Under the pieces are notes generated by a model, which saw only the letters and a list, made by a program, of their open reading frames with translations, searched no databases and was not told the origin of the DNA. A DNA stretch of 64,000 nt. It comes from Lewinellaceae bacterium (lineage in GTDB: Bacteria; Bacteroidota; Bacteroidia; Chitinophagales; Saprospiraceae). Shown here one piece after another: positions 33,948 to 43,127 of the stretch. The position numbers and the translations under genes were made by a program. The DNA is taken from positions 558,001 through 622,000 of the forward strand of contig JACJYO010000003.1 of assembly GCA_020636075.1 (NCBI GenBank), in the 5' to 3' direction. Each line of letters opens with the position of its first letter. The stretch's first letter is position 1.

Positions 33948-35453
33948 ATGTCCCGCATCCTGTTTACACACTCCTATTTTTACCGTTTCGATCCCAAGCA
34001 GTGGAAGGCGCAACAACCTTATCCGCCCTATGGCACGATGATGGCGGCAGCAGTAATGCGGGATTGCGGTTTTTCGGTGGACCTGTTTGATACAAATCTC
34101 CGGCATAGCGCCGATGAAATCCTTCCGGTACTGGAGGCCCGCTCGCCCCGCTACCTGGTTATCTACGACGACGGCTTTAACTACCTGACGAAAATGTGCC
34201 TCACGCGCATGCGCGAGGCCGCGTTCGCCATGGCGAAATACGGCAAAAAACAGGGCTGTACGGTCATTGTGTGCAGTAGCGACAGCACGGACCACTACGC
34301 GGAATACCTGGACGAAGGTGCTGATTTTGTTATCCTGGGCGAAGGGGAAATTGCGCTGCGCGAACTGATACTGGCCCTGGAGGCCGGGAAGACGGACTTT
34401 TCGGATATTTTGGGCATAGCCTATTCGAATGCGGATTGCGGATTACGGATTACGGATTATCCATCATTGCCGGAAAATGAACCAATCCGCACTCCGCATT
34501 CCGCAATCCGCACTCCACAACGCCCTGTGCTTACGGATCTCGACAGTCTGCCCGACCCTGCCTGGGATTTGGTGGACATGGAGGCCTACCGCGGTGTTTG
34601 GATGGCTGCGCACGGTACATTTTCGCTCAACCTGGCAACCACCCGCGGCTGCCCGTACAAATGCAACTGGTGCGCCAAACCGATTTATGGCAACCGCTAC
34701 AACAGCCGCAGTCCGGAGCGGGTGGCTGCCGAAATTGAAATGCTCATAGCGCGCTACGGCGTCCGGCACTTTTGGATGGCCGACGATATTTTCGGTCTGA
34801 AGCCCCGGTGGGTGCAGGACTTCCGCGATGTGGTGCAGGCGCGTGGCTTGAATTTTTCCTATAAAATTCAAAGCCGGGTTGACCTGCTACTCAAGGAAGA
34901 CAGTATCGATGCGCTGGTAGCCAGCGGGCTGAAGCAGGTGTGGGTAGGTGCCGAAAGTGGTTCGCAAGCCATCCTGGATGCCATGGATAAAGGCACTACC
35001 GTTGAGGAAATTCGGGCGGCTACCCGGCTGCTTAAGCAAAAAGGCGTGGAGGTTTGTTTTTTTCTGCAATTCGGCTATTTGGGTGAAACGCGGGCCGATA
35101 TTGAAAAAACCATCGCTTTGGTTGAGGAATTGTTGCCGCACGATATTGGAATTTCGGTGAGCTATCCTTTGCCCGGCACCAAATTTTACGATAAAGTAAA
35201 AAACCTGCTCGGCGAAAAACAAAACTGGGCGGATTCGGACGACCTCGCCATGCTGTATCCTGCCACCTTTTCACCGGCCTACTACCGGCGCTTGCACCGG
35301 TTAGTGCACAAGCGTTTCCGGCTTCGGCAGGGATTAACGCAGATTAAGCAGTTTTTTCAAACCGGCCGTTGCCAGTTCAGGCGGGCGGTACTGAGTTTGT
35401 ACTATGCCCCGGCTGCGGTGGTGGATCGTTGGAGGTTGCGGTTTTTGGGGTAG
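33948..35453 (+). CDS. B12-binding-domain radical SAM protein with an in-frame palindromic insertion
   Basis: 501 residues. N-terminal Rossmann-like cobalamin-type domain (~1-150: PPYGTMMAAAVMRDCGFSVDL, EGADFVILGEGE); radical SAM core with C235-x3-C239-x2-C242 (TTRGCPYKCNWCAKP), typical of the Elp3/MiaB-like SAM fold. Such proteins carry out methylations or C-C bond formation on lipids or peptides; no substrate can be named. Residues ~160-191 (NADCGLRITDY ... SAIRTPQ) are encoded by a pseudo-palindrome absent from relatives as I remember them; it interrupts the linker just before DLDSLPDPAWDLV. TACTTTCG at 33909-33916 is a candidate -7 box. Confidence 0.87.
   Translation: MSRILFTHSYFYRFDPKQWKAQQPYPPYGTMMAAAVMRDCGFSVDLFDTNLRHSADEILPVLEARSPRYLVIYDDGFNYLTKMCLTRMREAAFAMAKYGKKQGCTVIVCSSDSTDHYAEYLDEGADFVILGEGEIALRELILALEAGKTDFSDILGIAYSNADCGLRITDYPSLPENEPIRTPHSAIRTPQRPVLTDLDSLPDPAWDLVDMEAYRGVWMAAHGTFSLNLATTRGCPYKCNWCAKPIYGNRYNSRSPERVAAEIEMLIARYGVRHFWMADDIFGLKPRWVQDFRDVVQARGLNFSYKIQSRVDLLLKEDSIDALVASGLKQVWVGAESGSQAILDAMDKGTTVEEIRAATRLLKQKGVEVCFFLQFGYLGETRADIEKTIALVEELLPHDIGISVSYPLPGTKFYDKVKNLLGEKQNWADSDDLAMLYPATFSPAYYRRLHRLVHKRFRLRQGLTQIKQFFQTGRCQFRRAVLSLYYAPAAVVDRWRLRFLG
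34428..34516. repeat. Intragenic pseudo-palindrome (ATGCGGATT/AATCCGCAT-type)
   Basis: 34428-34459 carries ATGCGGATTGCGGATTACG repeats and 34482-34516 carries AATCCGCACTCCGCATT, the two halves being imperfect reverse complements. Each half is itself a run of a 7-8-base unit (GCGGATTA). The insertion keeps the reading frame and adds about 30 residues in the linker of the radical SAM protein. Confidence 0.75.
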
Positions 35454-35625
35454 ATAGAACTTTTTGTAATTGCACAGTTATAAGTCAAACTGCCATAGTT
35501 ACAAGGTTATCCTGCATAGTTACAAGTTTGTTTTAATGGTGAATTAATGCCGTTGTACATTGGTGGCATGAGCGTTTGCGTAGAGTTGATCTGGTTGAGA
35601 GAATAAACCATTAACTTTGTAAGGG

Positions 35626-35814
35626 ATGCGTAAGGATGAACGTTTAGCATTACTTGAGGAGCAGCAAATTTTGTTTATGCTATTGGACTATCATATTAAA
35701 CACAGAAAGAAAATTGGGATGGACGACCAGGAATTTGACAACTATGTTAATGCTGCATTGGAACGCTTATCTGAAATAAAAAAATTACTCGCCGAATCAA
35801 CCGATCGACCATGA
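35626..35814 (+). CDS. Small helical protein of unknown function
   Basis: 62 residues, predicted helical and charged: MRKDERLALLEEQQILFMLL ... EFDNYVNAALERLSEIKKLL. AT-rich. It overlaps the next gene by 4 bases, which supports both as real and co-translated. No family recognised. Confidence 0.6.
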   Translation: MRKDERLALLEEQQILFMLLDYHIKHRKKIGMDDQEFDNYVNAALERLSEIKKLLAESTDRP

Positions 35815-36068
35815 ACCGGTATATTATTGTTCAAGACATTGTAACTCGCCTCACAGACGATCCTGTGTTTCGCACATTTTTTACACTTTATTTGATGGCA
35901 GAAACGGATGTTGAACGAGAGACTCTTGATACCCGTTTTTGGAGAGATGCCTCCGAATTGGAGTTGGAAAAGCAAAATTTACTTCGGGCTGAGCTAAGCC
36001 GCACTTTTTTACGGTTGCCGATCCTTATTGACCAATTGCACAGTCGTGTTGCCGTATCGGTGCTGTAA
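35811..36068 (+). CDS. Small helical protein of unknown function
   Basis: 85 residues, start ATG in an ATGA overlap with the previous gene. Helical with the segments IVQDIVTRLTDDPVFRTFFT and ELELEKQNLLRAELSRTFL. No family recognised. Lying just downstream of the radical SAM gene but after a 170-base AT-rich gap with three ATAGTTACAAG-like repeats (35480-35540), it is probably a separate unit; the two may be partners, a toxin-antitoxin-like layout being possible but not supported by motifs. Confidence 0.6.
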   Translation: MNRYIIVQDIVTRLTDDPVFRTFFTLYLMAETDVERETLDTRFWRDASELELEKQNLLRAELSRTFLRLPILIDQLHSRVAVSVL

Positions 36069-36090
36069 AATAGACTTTGGATATAAGCAA

Positions 36091-37164
36091 TCAAAACAAC
36101 CACTCCGCTGCTTTAGGGAACTCCTTGCCCCAGGTGGCTTCGTTGTGCATGCCTTCGGGGTCGATATTCATGCGCACTTGTACCCGGTTTGCACTGCGTT
36201 TTTCCATCACCTGCTTAAACCGCTCGACGTTCGCAACTACCCCGGCGCCCTCTTTGTGGCCGGCATAGAGGTAAATTTTTGTTTGCGGAAAGGCTGAAAA
36301 CCGGAATGGTTCGGTATACACCTTGGGCGTAACCCAAAGTGAAGGGGAAAAAATCATGTATTTGGAATACGCCTCCGGAAACAAAATGCCGGCGTAGATG
36401 CTGATCAGACCACCCATGCTGCTACCCCCGATACCGGTATGCTCGCGTTGGGGCCGGGTTCGATATTGCGCATCGACATAGGGTTTCAGGGTATTGGTCA
36501 GAAAATCGGCATAATCGTGCCCCAAGCCTTCCCCCCACTTTTGCGAATCATAGGGCGAGTATTCATTAATGCGTTCCTTGCCGCCGTGGTCAATTGCCAC
36601 CACAATAAAATCACCCCTGCCTTTTTCAGCGAGGGCGGCGAGCTGTTTGTCTACGCCCCAGGTGCCAAACGGTGCATCTTCGTCGAACAGGTTTTGGCCA
36701 TCCTGCAGATACAGTACGGGATAGTGTTTATCGGTTTTGTCGTAGTCCCAGGGCAATAACACCGAAATCCGGCGGCGGCGGCGCAGCTTCGGCATGGGGA
36801 AGCGCTTGGACAGGATACGGATATCGGGATAGTAGGTCGGGTCGTACCAGTCGTCGTGTTTTTTCCATTGCGGAACGACATCGGTTACCTTGCCTTTGGG
36901 CACTTCCATGCGGCGGTTAAGGCGGGGCAGGCCGTCGGCGTCCAGTTCTTCGCCTTCCCAACCACCTTTTACGTATTTGTATTCCAAAGGTTCAGCCAGT
37001 TTTGCCGGGATTTGAAATGCGAGTGCATAGTGACCATCTGCAACGCGTGCCATCCGGTACCGTTCGTCTTTGGTCACCCAACCATTGAAGTTACCTGTCA
37101 CGAAGACAGGACGTGCATCGTCTTCCTGTGTGATTAATTCCAGCGTAAGCATGTTCTGGTGCAT
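36091..37164 (-). CDS. Alpha/beta-hydrolase esterase with N-terminal CBM48-like domain
   Basis: 357 residues. N-terminal domain with VFVTGNFNGWVTKDERYRM, the E-set/CBM48 'G-x-F-N-x-W' pattern, then an esterase D/enterochelin-esterase-like hydrolase: VLYLQDGQNLFDE, nucleophile GGSSMGGLISIYAG, and a late DPEGMHNEATW supplying the histidine. No signal peptide; cytoplasmic. Families of this build hydrolyse acyl sugars or siderophore esters; the substrate is unknown. It precedes the peptidase gene on the same strand with a 13-base gap, so the two may be co-transcribed, although this gene lies downstream. Confidence 0.87.
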   Translation of the reverse strand: MHQNMLTLELITQEDDARPVFVTGNFNGWVTKDERYRMARVADGHYALAFQIPAKLAEPLEYKYVKGGWEGEELDADGLPRLNRRMEVPKGKVTDVVPQWKKHDDWYDPTYYPDIRILSKRFPMPKLRRRRRISVLLPWDYDKTDKHYPVLYLQDGQNLFDEDAPFGTWGVDKQLAALAEKGRGDFIVVAIDHGGKERINEYSPYDSQKWGEGLGHDYADFLTNTLKPYVDAQYRTRPQREHTGIGGSSMGGLISIYAGILFPEAYSKYMIFSPSLWVTPKVYTEPFRFSAFPQTKIYLYAGHKEGAGVVANVERFKQVMEKRSANRVQVRMNIDPEGMHNEATWGKEFPKAAEWLF

Positions 37165-37177
37165 TCGGTCGGACGAC

Positions 37178-39346
37178 TCAGGGTCGCTTTACCTCCTGAA
37201 TCCTTAAATTTTCTTCAAAAAACTGTCCAATTTTCTCAAACAAATGGACCCGGTCTTTGCCGCGCACGTTGTGTTCATGTTCGGGATAAACAAAATAATC
37301 GATTTGTTTGCCTTTGCGGACGCAGTCGCGAATATAGCGCAGGGAGTGTTGCCAGAGCACGACATTGTCGGAAGAGCCGTGAATCATCAGCAGGCGCCCA
37401 TTCAGGTTGTCGATGTAGTTGAACAAGCTGTTTTTTTCGTAGCCTTCGGGATTTTCCTGCGGGCTATCCATGTAGCGCTCGGTGTACATGATTTCGTACA
37501 TGCGCCAGTCGATCACCGGTCCGCCGGCTACAGCACAACGAAACGTGCCGGCGGCCTCGGGGCGGGTCATTAGGGAGGTGCTCATAAAGCCGCCATAACT
37601 CCAGCCGAACACGCCCATCCGGGTCGTATCGACGAAGGGTTGTGCTTTCAGGTAAGCTACTCCCGTTAATTGGTCTTCAATCTCGGCATCGCCCAGCTGT
37701 CTGAAAATAGCGTGTTCAAATGCAGCGCCGCGGTTGGCGGAACCGCGCCCATCCAGGGTAAATACGATACAGCCCTGCTCGGCCATATGGTGCATCCATA
37801 AATTGGCTGCATTAAGCCAGGTATTGCTAACCAACTGGACGTGCGGTCCATTGTACACGTAAACCAAAACGGGATATTTTTTTCCTGCATCAAAGTCGGG
37901 GGGCAGAATCATTCGGGCATTCAGCATTGGGCCGCCCGGCGAAGGGATCGACAAAATTTGCGTTTTCCCAAGTGCATATTCAGCCAGCGGGTTTTGTGCG
38001 CTGAATGCTACACGTCGTTTGGCTGGTGTTTTTGTGGAAAAAACATAAATGTTTCGCGGCGTGGTCGCATTGCTGAATACATCCAAAGCCCATTCGCCGG
38101 TTGGGTTGATAATGCCGTTATGTACGCCGTCTTCGGTGCTGAGTTGCGTCAAATTGCCCGTTTTTAAATTGGCTGCCCAGAGGTGGCGGTTCAAGCCGCT
38201 TTCGTCGGCAGTCTGGTAAAAACAGGATTCGCCGTTGAGCGAAAATCCGTAAAAATTGGTCACCGGAAATTTGCCACGGCTCACTTGCCTGATCAAACGG
38301 CCTGAGAGGTCGTAAAGGTACAGTTGATCAAAGCCGTCGCGTTCGCTTTGCCAGATAAACTGGTCTTTGCGGCCCGGTACAAACTCGGCCGGGTGCTCGG
38401 GTTCCACCCAGGTATCGCTGGTTTCTTCAAAAAGGGTTTTTACAAAATTGCCGGTGGCAGCCTCGTATTGGTTGAACCAGAGGTGGTTTTGCCCGCGGTT
38501 GAGCACGGCGATGAGGATGGATTTGTCGTCGGGAGTCCAGCTGATGTTGGTCAGATATTGATCGGCGGGTTCGCCGGTTTTCAGGTAGTGGGTTTTTCCG
38601 GTCTGGATATCGAAAACGCCCAACGTTACCTGGTGGCTGGTGGCGCCGGCGTAGGGGTAGCGGATCATCCGGGCTTGTGCCGGCATAGAATCGAGCACGT
38701 AGATCGGGTATTCAGTGACCATGCTTTCATCCATTCGGTAGAAAGCGAGGTAACGCCCTGAGGGACTCCAGAATGTCCCTTTGACAATCCCGAACTCCTG
38801 GCGGTGTACAGCTTCTCCATACACGATGCCATCCTTTTCGCTTTGCGCGACGCCCAGTTCTTTACCCCCAATATTTACCCATAGCCCTTTGTCGCGGGTA
38901 TAAGCCGCGAAGAATGTTTTATCGTGAATATCCAGGTTGGCAATGTCCTCAGGGATGGAATTTCGGTTTTTTAATTCACCGTCTAAGTTGTAGGTGTAAA
39001 TACCGGTGTTGGTTTGAAACCAAAGCGATTTTGCATCCAGCCAGGTAGTGGCCGGCATAGATTTAAGGGCTTCAACACCCTGTTTTTCGAGTGCTGCGTT
39101 GATGCCGGTAAGCAGGTTGAGGGTATCCGTAGTCATCCGGGGGGCATCCACACGCAGGAGCTGATTATCCAAGGTGTGCACAAATTGTGTGGTACCCGGT
39201 ATCCATTGCAGTTGGCGAAGGTTGTCCGGCGCAAAGGCAGTGCGCTCCTTGAGAATGGCGTCGGACATGGTGATTGTTTTTTGGGCAAAGCCTGAAAACG
39301 GCAGGCTAAGTATCACCAACACCAGCAGTACGGTAATTCTTTTCAT
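37178..39346 (-). CDS. Secreted S9 family (DPP4-like) prolyl oligopeptidase
   Basis: 722 residues from the ATG at about 39346 (MKRITVLLVLVILSLPFSGF), giving a signal peptide; a TTG-started extension upstream is rejected. The DPP4-type beta-propeller (~30-440: RYLAFYRMDESMV, SWTPDDKSILIAVLNR, IWQSERDGFDQLYLYDL) precedes the catalytic domain with nucleophile GWSYGGFMST, Asp in SSDNVVLW, and His in PEHEHNV. It releases X-Pro dipeptides from peptide N-termini in the periplasm. Length and motifs are normal. Confidence 0.93.
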   Translation of the reverse strand: MKRITVLLVLVILSLPFSGFAQKTITMSDAILKERTAFAPDNLRQLQWIPGTTQFVHTLDNQLLRVDAPRMTTDTLNLLTGINAALEKQGVEALKSMPATTWLDAKSLWFQTNTGIYTYNLDGELKNRNSIPEDIANLDIHDKTFFAAYTRDKGLWVNIGGKELGVAQSEKDGIVYGEAVHRQEFGIVKGTFWSPSGRYLAFYRMDESMVTEYPIYVLDSMPAQARMIRYPYAGATSHQVTLGVFDIQTGKTHYLKTGEPADQYLTNISWTPDDKSILIAVLNRGQNHLWFNQYEAATGNFVKTLFEETSDTWVEPEHPAEFVPGRKDQFIWQSERDGFDQLYLYDLSGRLIRQVSRGKFPVTNFYGFSLNGESCFYQTADESGLNRHLWAANLKTGNLTQLSTEDGVHNGIINPTGEWALDVFSNATTPRNIYVFSTKTPAKRRVAFSAQNPLAEYALGKTQILSIPSPGGPMLNARMILPPDFDAGKKYPVLVYVYNGPHVQLVSNTWLNAANLWMHHMAEQGCIVFTLDGRGSANRGAAFEHAIFRQLGDAEIEDQLTGVAYLKAQPFVDTTRMGVFGWSYGGFMSTSLMTRPEAAGTFRCAVAGGPVIDWRMYEIMYTERYMDSPQENPEGYEKNSLFNYIDNLNGRLLMIHGSSDNVVLWQHSLRYIRDCVRKGKQIDYFVYPEHEHNVRGKDRVHLFEKIGQFFEENLRIQEVKRP

Positions 39347-39420
39347 GAAAATCAAATTTTTGTGCGGGGTGGGGCAAATGTACGGAAGGAGCAGGGTGAA
39401 ACAGAAACGGTAATTTTCTT

Positions 39421-39494
39421 TAGCGCGTGTTTGGGAATTTCTGACGGGAAAAAAACCGTTTTGGGCCTGGCAAGAAATTCCCAAACACGCGCTA
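39421..39494. repeat. Perfect 22-bp inverted repeat
   Basis: 39421-39442 and 39473-39494 are perfect reverse complements (TAGCGCGTGTTTGGGAATTT plus CT), with a 30-base loop containing an A7 run. It sits in a 500-base gap (39347-39866) between divergent genes. Also in the gap, GAGGCAGTGC ... GCACTACCTC near 39573-39600 forms a short hairpin. No ORF seen; the hairpin is a candidate REP-like element rather than a terminator because no gene ends there. Confidence 0.7.
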
Positions 39495-39866
39495 ATGTGG
39501 CAAAGTAGAATTAAGTTTGCCCGTACAGCAGATTTTGTTTGCCCGCTTCATCTGTTGGTTGGAATAAAAAAAAGAGGCAGTGCCACCACAGCACTACCTC
39601 AGCCCTAACCAAATAAAACCAAATTACTCTTTATTTCACTGATGTTTTGGTAAAACAAAGATAAGCGGCTTTGTGTAACATGTACAAGAAGAAAATGCAG
39701 TTTTTTTACATTTTGGGTAAAAAAACTGCATAAAACACTTCCGACACCTCTTGCGAACGCCCAAATGATCTACATTTTTACAGAAAAACAGCCATAAAGT
39801 CTGAGATTTCTTCAAAACTCAAAAATATATCGCGCTATTTTCATGATCCACCATTGCCGTAATAAA

Positions 39867-41303
39867 ATGCATAATACTTGGAAAACAGTTCTCGCCCATC
39901 TCCCCAAAATCGCATTTCTTATTGTACTTGCTACACTTAACAGTGCTGTTCCATTGGCCGGGCAGAACTCAGAAAAGGCCCCGGATGCTGCTTTTATTCG
40001 AAAAGTTTATGACCAGGCGCTTCAAGATGGCCGTTGTTATCCGTGGCTGAAGGACTTGTGTTTGAATATTGGCCATCGCCTCAGTGGTAGCCCAAGTGCA
40101 GAAAAAGCGGTTCAATGGTCCGAAGCAGTGCTGGACACCCTTGGACTCGATTCTGTGTGGTTGCAACCTGTTATGGTTCCACATTGGGTACGTGGTGCTG
40201 CAGAGCAGGTGACAGTGCGCACCGGGAAAAAAGGCGAAAGTTTACAGTTGAAGGCCCTCGCCCTGGGCGGTTCTGTTGGCACCGGTGGCAAGGCCATTAG
40301 CGGTGAAATTGTTGAGATTACGTCCTGGGAAGCGCTCGATGCACTAAATGAGCGCGGTATTCGGGGTAAAATTGTGTTCTACAACCGCCCGATGGACCCT
40401 ACCAAGATTCACACCTTTGAGGCCTACGGCGGTGCCGTCGATCAACGGGCACACGGTGCCTCCCGCGCTGCAAAGTATGGCGCCGTTGGCGTGTTGGTGC
40501 GCTCGATGAGCCTGCGCCTCGACGATTTTCCCCATACCGGCAGCCTGCGCTACGATTCCACCTACACGCTCATACCGGCAGCGGCAATCAGTACGCTTGG
40601 CGCCGAACAACTCAGCGGGCTGATCCACAGCAGTAGCACTCCCGTGACGGCCTCAATTCAACTCAATTGCCAAACCCAACCAGATGTGCAGTCTTACAAT
40701 GTGATTGGCGAGATTCGGGGCTCGGAATTTCCCGACCGTGTAATCCTCGTTGGTGGCCATTTGGACAGTTGGGATGTTGGTCATGGTGCTCATGATGACG
40801 GCGCCGGCTGCGCTCAAAGCATGGATGTGCTCCGGTATTTACGCCAACTCAATTACAGCCCGCGCCACACCATACGCTGTGTGTTGTTTATGAATGAAGA
40901 AAATGGCTTGCGCGGCGGCCATGAATATGCGGAAGAAGCAGAGCGCAAGGGCGAGTTTCACCTTTGTGCCATTGAAAGTGATGCCGGCGGGTTCACACCC
41001 CGGGGCTTTTCCTTCGACGGTGATGACGCCGTGATCAATCCATTTTTTGAAAAAGTATCCGAATTCCAGGAGCTGCTGGAGCCTTACGGCCTCGAACTCA
41101 AACGCGGTGGCTCAGGGGCGGATATCGGTCCGCTGAAGGGCCAAAAAGGCCTGCTTAGTGGTTACCGGCCCGACTCGCAGCGCTACTTCGACTACCATCA
41201 TACCGCAGCGGATGTTTTCGATGCTGTGAATAAACGGGAATTGGAGTTGGGAGCAGCCAGTATGACCGCTTTGGTGTATTTGCTGGATAAGTACGGGTTG
41301 TGA
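39867..41303 (+). CDS. Secreted M28 family metallopeptidase with PA domain
   Basis: 478 residues from ATG 39867; an ATG at 39843 adds eight residues. Signal peptide ends VPLAGQ. A PA domain insert (~120-250: GEIVEITSWEALDALNERG, SRAAKYGAVGVLVR) precedes the di-zinc catalytic core: GGHLDSWDVGHGAHDDGAG supplies His and the bridging Asp, MNEENGLRGG the general base Glu and ligand, IESDAGG the next Asp, and FDYHHTAADV the last His. All ligands present. It is an aminopeptidase, probably of the carboxypeptidase Q-like group, acting in the periplasm. Confidence 0.92.
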   Translation: MHNTWKTVLAHLPKIAFLIVLATLNSAVPLAGQNSEKAPDAAFIRKVYDQALQDGRCYPWLKDLCLNIGHRLSGSPSAEKAVQWSEAVLDTLGLDSVWLQPVMVPHWVRGAAEQVTVRTGKKGESLQLKALALGGSVGTGGKAISGEIVEITSWEALDALNERGIRGKIVFYNRPMDPTKIHTFEAYGGAVDQRAHGASRAAKYGAVGVLVRSMSLRLDDFPHTGSLRYDSTYTLIPAAAISTLGAEQLSGLIHSSSTPVTASIQLNCQTQPDVQSYNVIGEIRGSEFPDRVILVGGHLDSWDVGHGAHDDGAGCAQSMDVLRYLRQLNYSPRHTIRCVLFMNEENGLRGGHEYAEEAERKGEFHLCAIESDAGGFTPRGFSFDGDDAVINPFFEKVSEFQELLEPYGLELKRGGSGADIGPLKGQKGLLSGYRPDSQRYFDYHHTAADVFDAVNKRELELGAASMTALVYLLDKYGL

Positions 41304-41340
41304 CCAATTGACTCTGCGTGCCTGATAATTTACCTCGAAT

Positions 41341-41486
41341 TAAGCCCGTAGGGCTGTCATTTTGTAGAAAATCGTTGTCTCGCAGTTTTCCAAACGCCGT
41401 AGGCGTGCCATTATAATGCCGCACCTACGGCGCTATTATTTCAACTGTCATAAATTTCTACTAAAATGACAGCCCTACGGGCTTTA
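41341..41486. repeat. Long inverted repeat with inner palindrome
   Basis: 41341-41370 (TAAGCCCGTAGGGCTGTCAT...) pairs with 41455-41486 (...ATGACAGCCCTACGGGCTTTA). Inside, AACGCCGTAGGCGTGCCATTATAAT and GCCGCACCTACGGCG form a second stem. The unit, ~146 bp, lies between convergent peptidase and guaB genes. It has no coding capacity. Confidence 0.7.
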
Positions 41487-41558
41487 TTCCAAGGTAGTAT
41501 GGCCAGTTTACCTCCTGATTTGCATGATCCATGATTTTCACCTTCGGGAACCATCGTT

Positions 41559-43037
41559 CTATCGGCTGTAATTCGGCGACTCCTTCGTGATGGTCACATT
41601 GTGCGGGTGGCTCTCGGTCATACCGGCATTGGTGATTTGCACCAGTTGGGCTTTTTCCTGTAAAACCTCCACCGTGGCTGCTCCGCAATAGCCCATACCG
41701 GCGCGCAAACCGCCAATGTATTGGGTCATTACTTCAGCCAAGGTGCCTTTGTAAGGTACGCGACCTTCGATGCCTTCGGGTACCAGTTTTTTGATATCGT
41801 CTTCAACATCCTGGAAATAGCGGTCTTTGGAGCCCTTGCTCATAGCGCCCAGGCTGCCCATGCCCCGGTACGTTTTAAATTTTCGGCCATCAAAAATGAT
41901 CGTTTCACCGGGCGCTTCCTCCACGCCGGCAAACAGTGAACCGGCCATAATGGTGCTTGCTCCGGCGGCCAGGGCTTTCACAATATCACCGGTATAGCGA
42001 ATGCCGCCGTCGCCGATGATGGGTACTCCTGAGCCTTTGATGCCTTGCGCGGCGTTGTAGATCGCCGATAGTTGCGCCACGCCTACACCGGCTACGATTC
42101 GGGTGGTGCAAATGCTCCCCGGGCCTACGCCCACCTTTACACCGTCGACACCGGCATCTACGAGGGCTTTGGCGCCTTCGCCGGTAGCCACGTTGCCGCC
42201 GACCAGTTGCAATTCCGGGAATGCTTTTTTCAGTGTCCGGATGGCGTCGAGTACGCCGCGTGAATGGCCGTGGGCGGTGTCTACCGTTACCACATCCACG
42301 CCGGCTTGCACCAATGCCTGTACGCGTTCGTGCATATCGGCCGTTACGCCAACCGCAGCGCCGACCACCAGACGACCCAACGGGTCTTTGCAGGCGTTCG
42401 GGAAATTGACGCCCTTCATGATATCCTTGTAGGTGATCAGGCCGATGAGTTGGTGCTGATCGTTGACCACCGGCAGTTTTTCAATTTTATGCTTTTGAAG
42501 GGTTTGCTGTGCCTGGAGGAGCGTGGTGCCTTCGGGCGCCGTTACCAGCGGTCCTTTGGTCATCAGGTTGCTGACCAGGCGCGAGTGGTCGGTTTCAAAT
42601 CGGAGATCGCGGTTGGTAAGGATTCCTACCAGTTTGCCGCCGGCATCGGTAATCGGAATGCCACCAATACTGTAGCGCTCCATAAGTCGCAGTGCTTCTG
42701 CCACGGTGGCTTCCGGGTGCAGCGTCACCGGATCAATGATCATACCTGCTTCGGAACGTTTGACTGAGCGTACCTGGTCAGCCTGTTCCTCGATACTCAT
42801 GTTTTTGTGAATGATTCCGATGCCACCCTGCCGGGCAATGGCAATAGCCAACAGCTTGTCCGTCACGGTGTCCATAGCTGCCGATACAATGGGTACGTTG
42901 AGGCGGATGCCGCGGGTGAGTTGGGAAGAAATGTTAACTTCTCTGGGAAGGACCTCGCTGTATGCGGGGACGAGCAGAACGTCGTCGAAGGTCAGTGACT
43001 GGCCGATAAATTTCGGCTGCGAATTGTTCGATTCCAT
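41559..43037 (-). CDS. guaB: IMP dehydrogenase
   Basis: 492 residues from ATG 43037 (MESNNSQPKFIGQSLTFDD). TIM barrel split by two CBS domains (~100-215: NMSIEEQADQV then VTLHPEATVAEALRLM). The active-site loop is VGVGPGSICTTRIVAGVGV with the catalytic cysteine, and the flap MGSLGAMSKGSKDRY. Converts IMP to XMP, the committed step to guanine nucleotides. Longer upstream starts are Arg-rich and unsupported. Divergent from tadA. Confidence 0.96.
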   Translation of the reverse strand: MESNNSQPKFIGQSLTFDDVLLVPAYSEVLPREVNISSQLTRGIRLNVPIVSAAMDTVTDKLLAIAIARQGGIGIIHKNMSIEEQADQVRSVKRSEAGMIIDPVTLHPEATVAEALRLMERYSIGGIPITDAGGKLVGILTNRDLRFETDHSRLVSNLMTKGPLVTAPEGTTLLQAQQTLQKHKIEKLPVVNDQHQLIGLITYKDIMKGVNFPNACKDPLGRLVVGAAVGVTADMHERVQALVQAGVDVVTVDTAHGHSRGVLDAIRTLKKAFPELQLVGGNVATGEGAKALVDAGVDGVKVGVGPGSICTTRIVAGVGVAQLSAIYNAAQGIKGSGVPIIGDGGIRYTGDIVKALAAGASTIMAGSLFAGVEEAPGETIIFDGRKFKTYRGMGSLGAMSKGSKDRYFQDVEDDIKKLVPEGIEGRVPYKGTLAEVMTQYIGGLRAGMGYCGAATVEVLQEKAQLVQITNAGMTESHPHNVTITKESPNYSR

Positions 43038-43127
43038 GCGCAAAGGTCTTAATCGCAGCCGAAATTCCACAGGCATAAGCTTCAATTTTTTTTAAAACCG
43101 GCTAAACTATTCGTTCGAGCAGCCATT

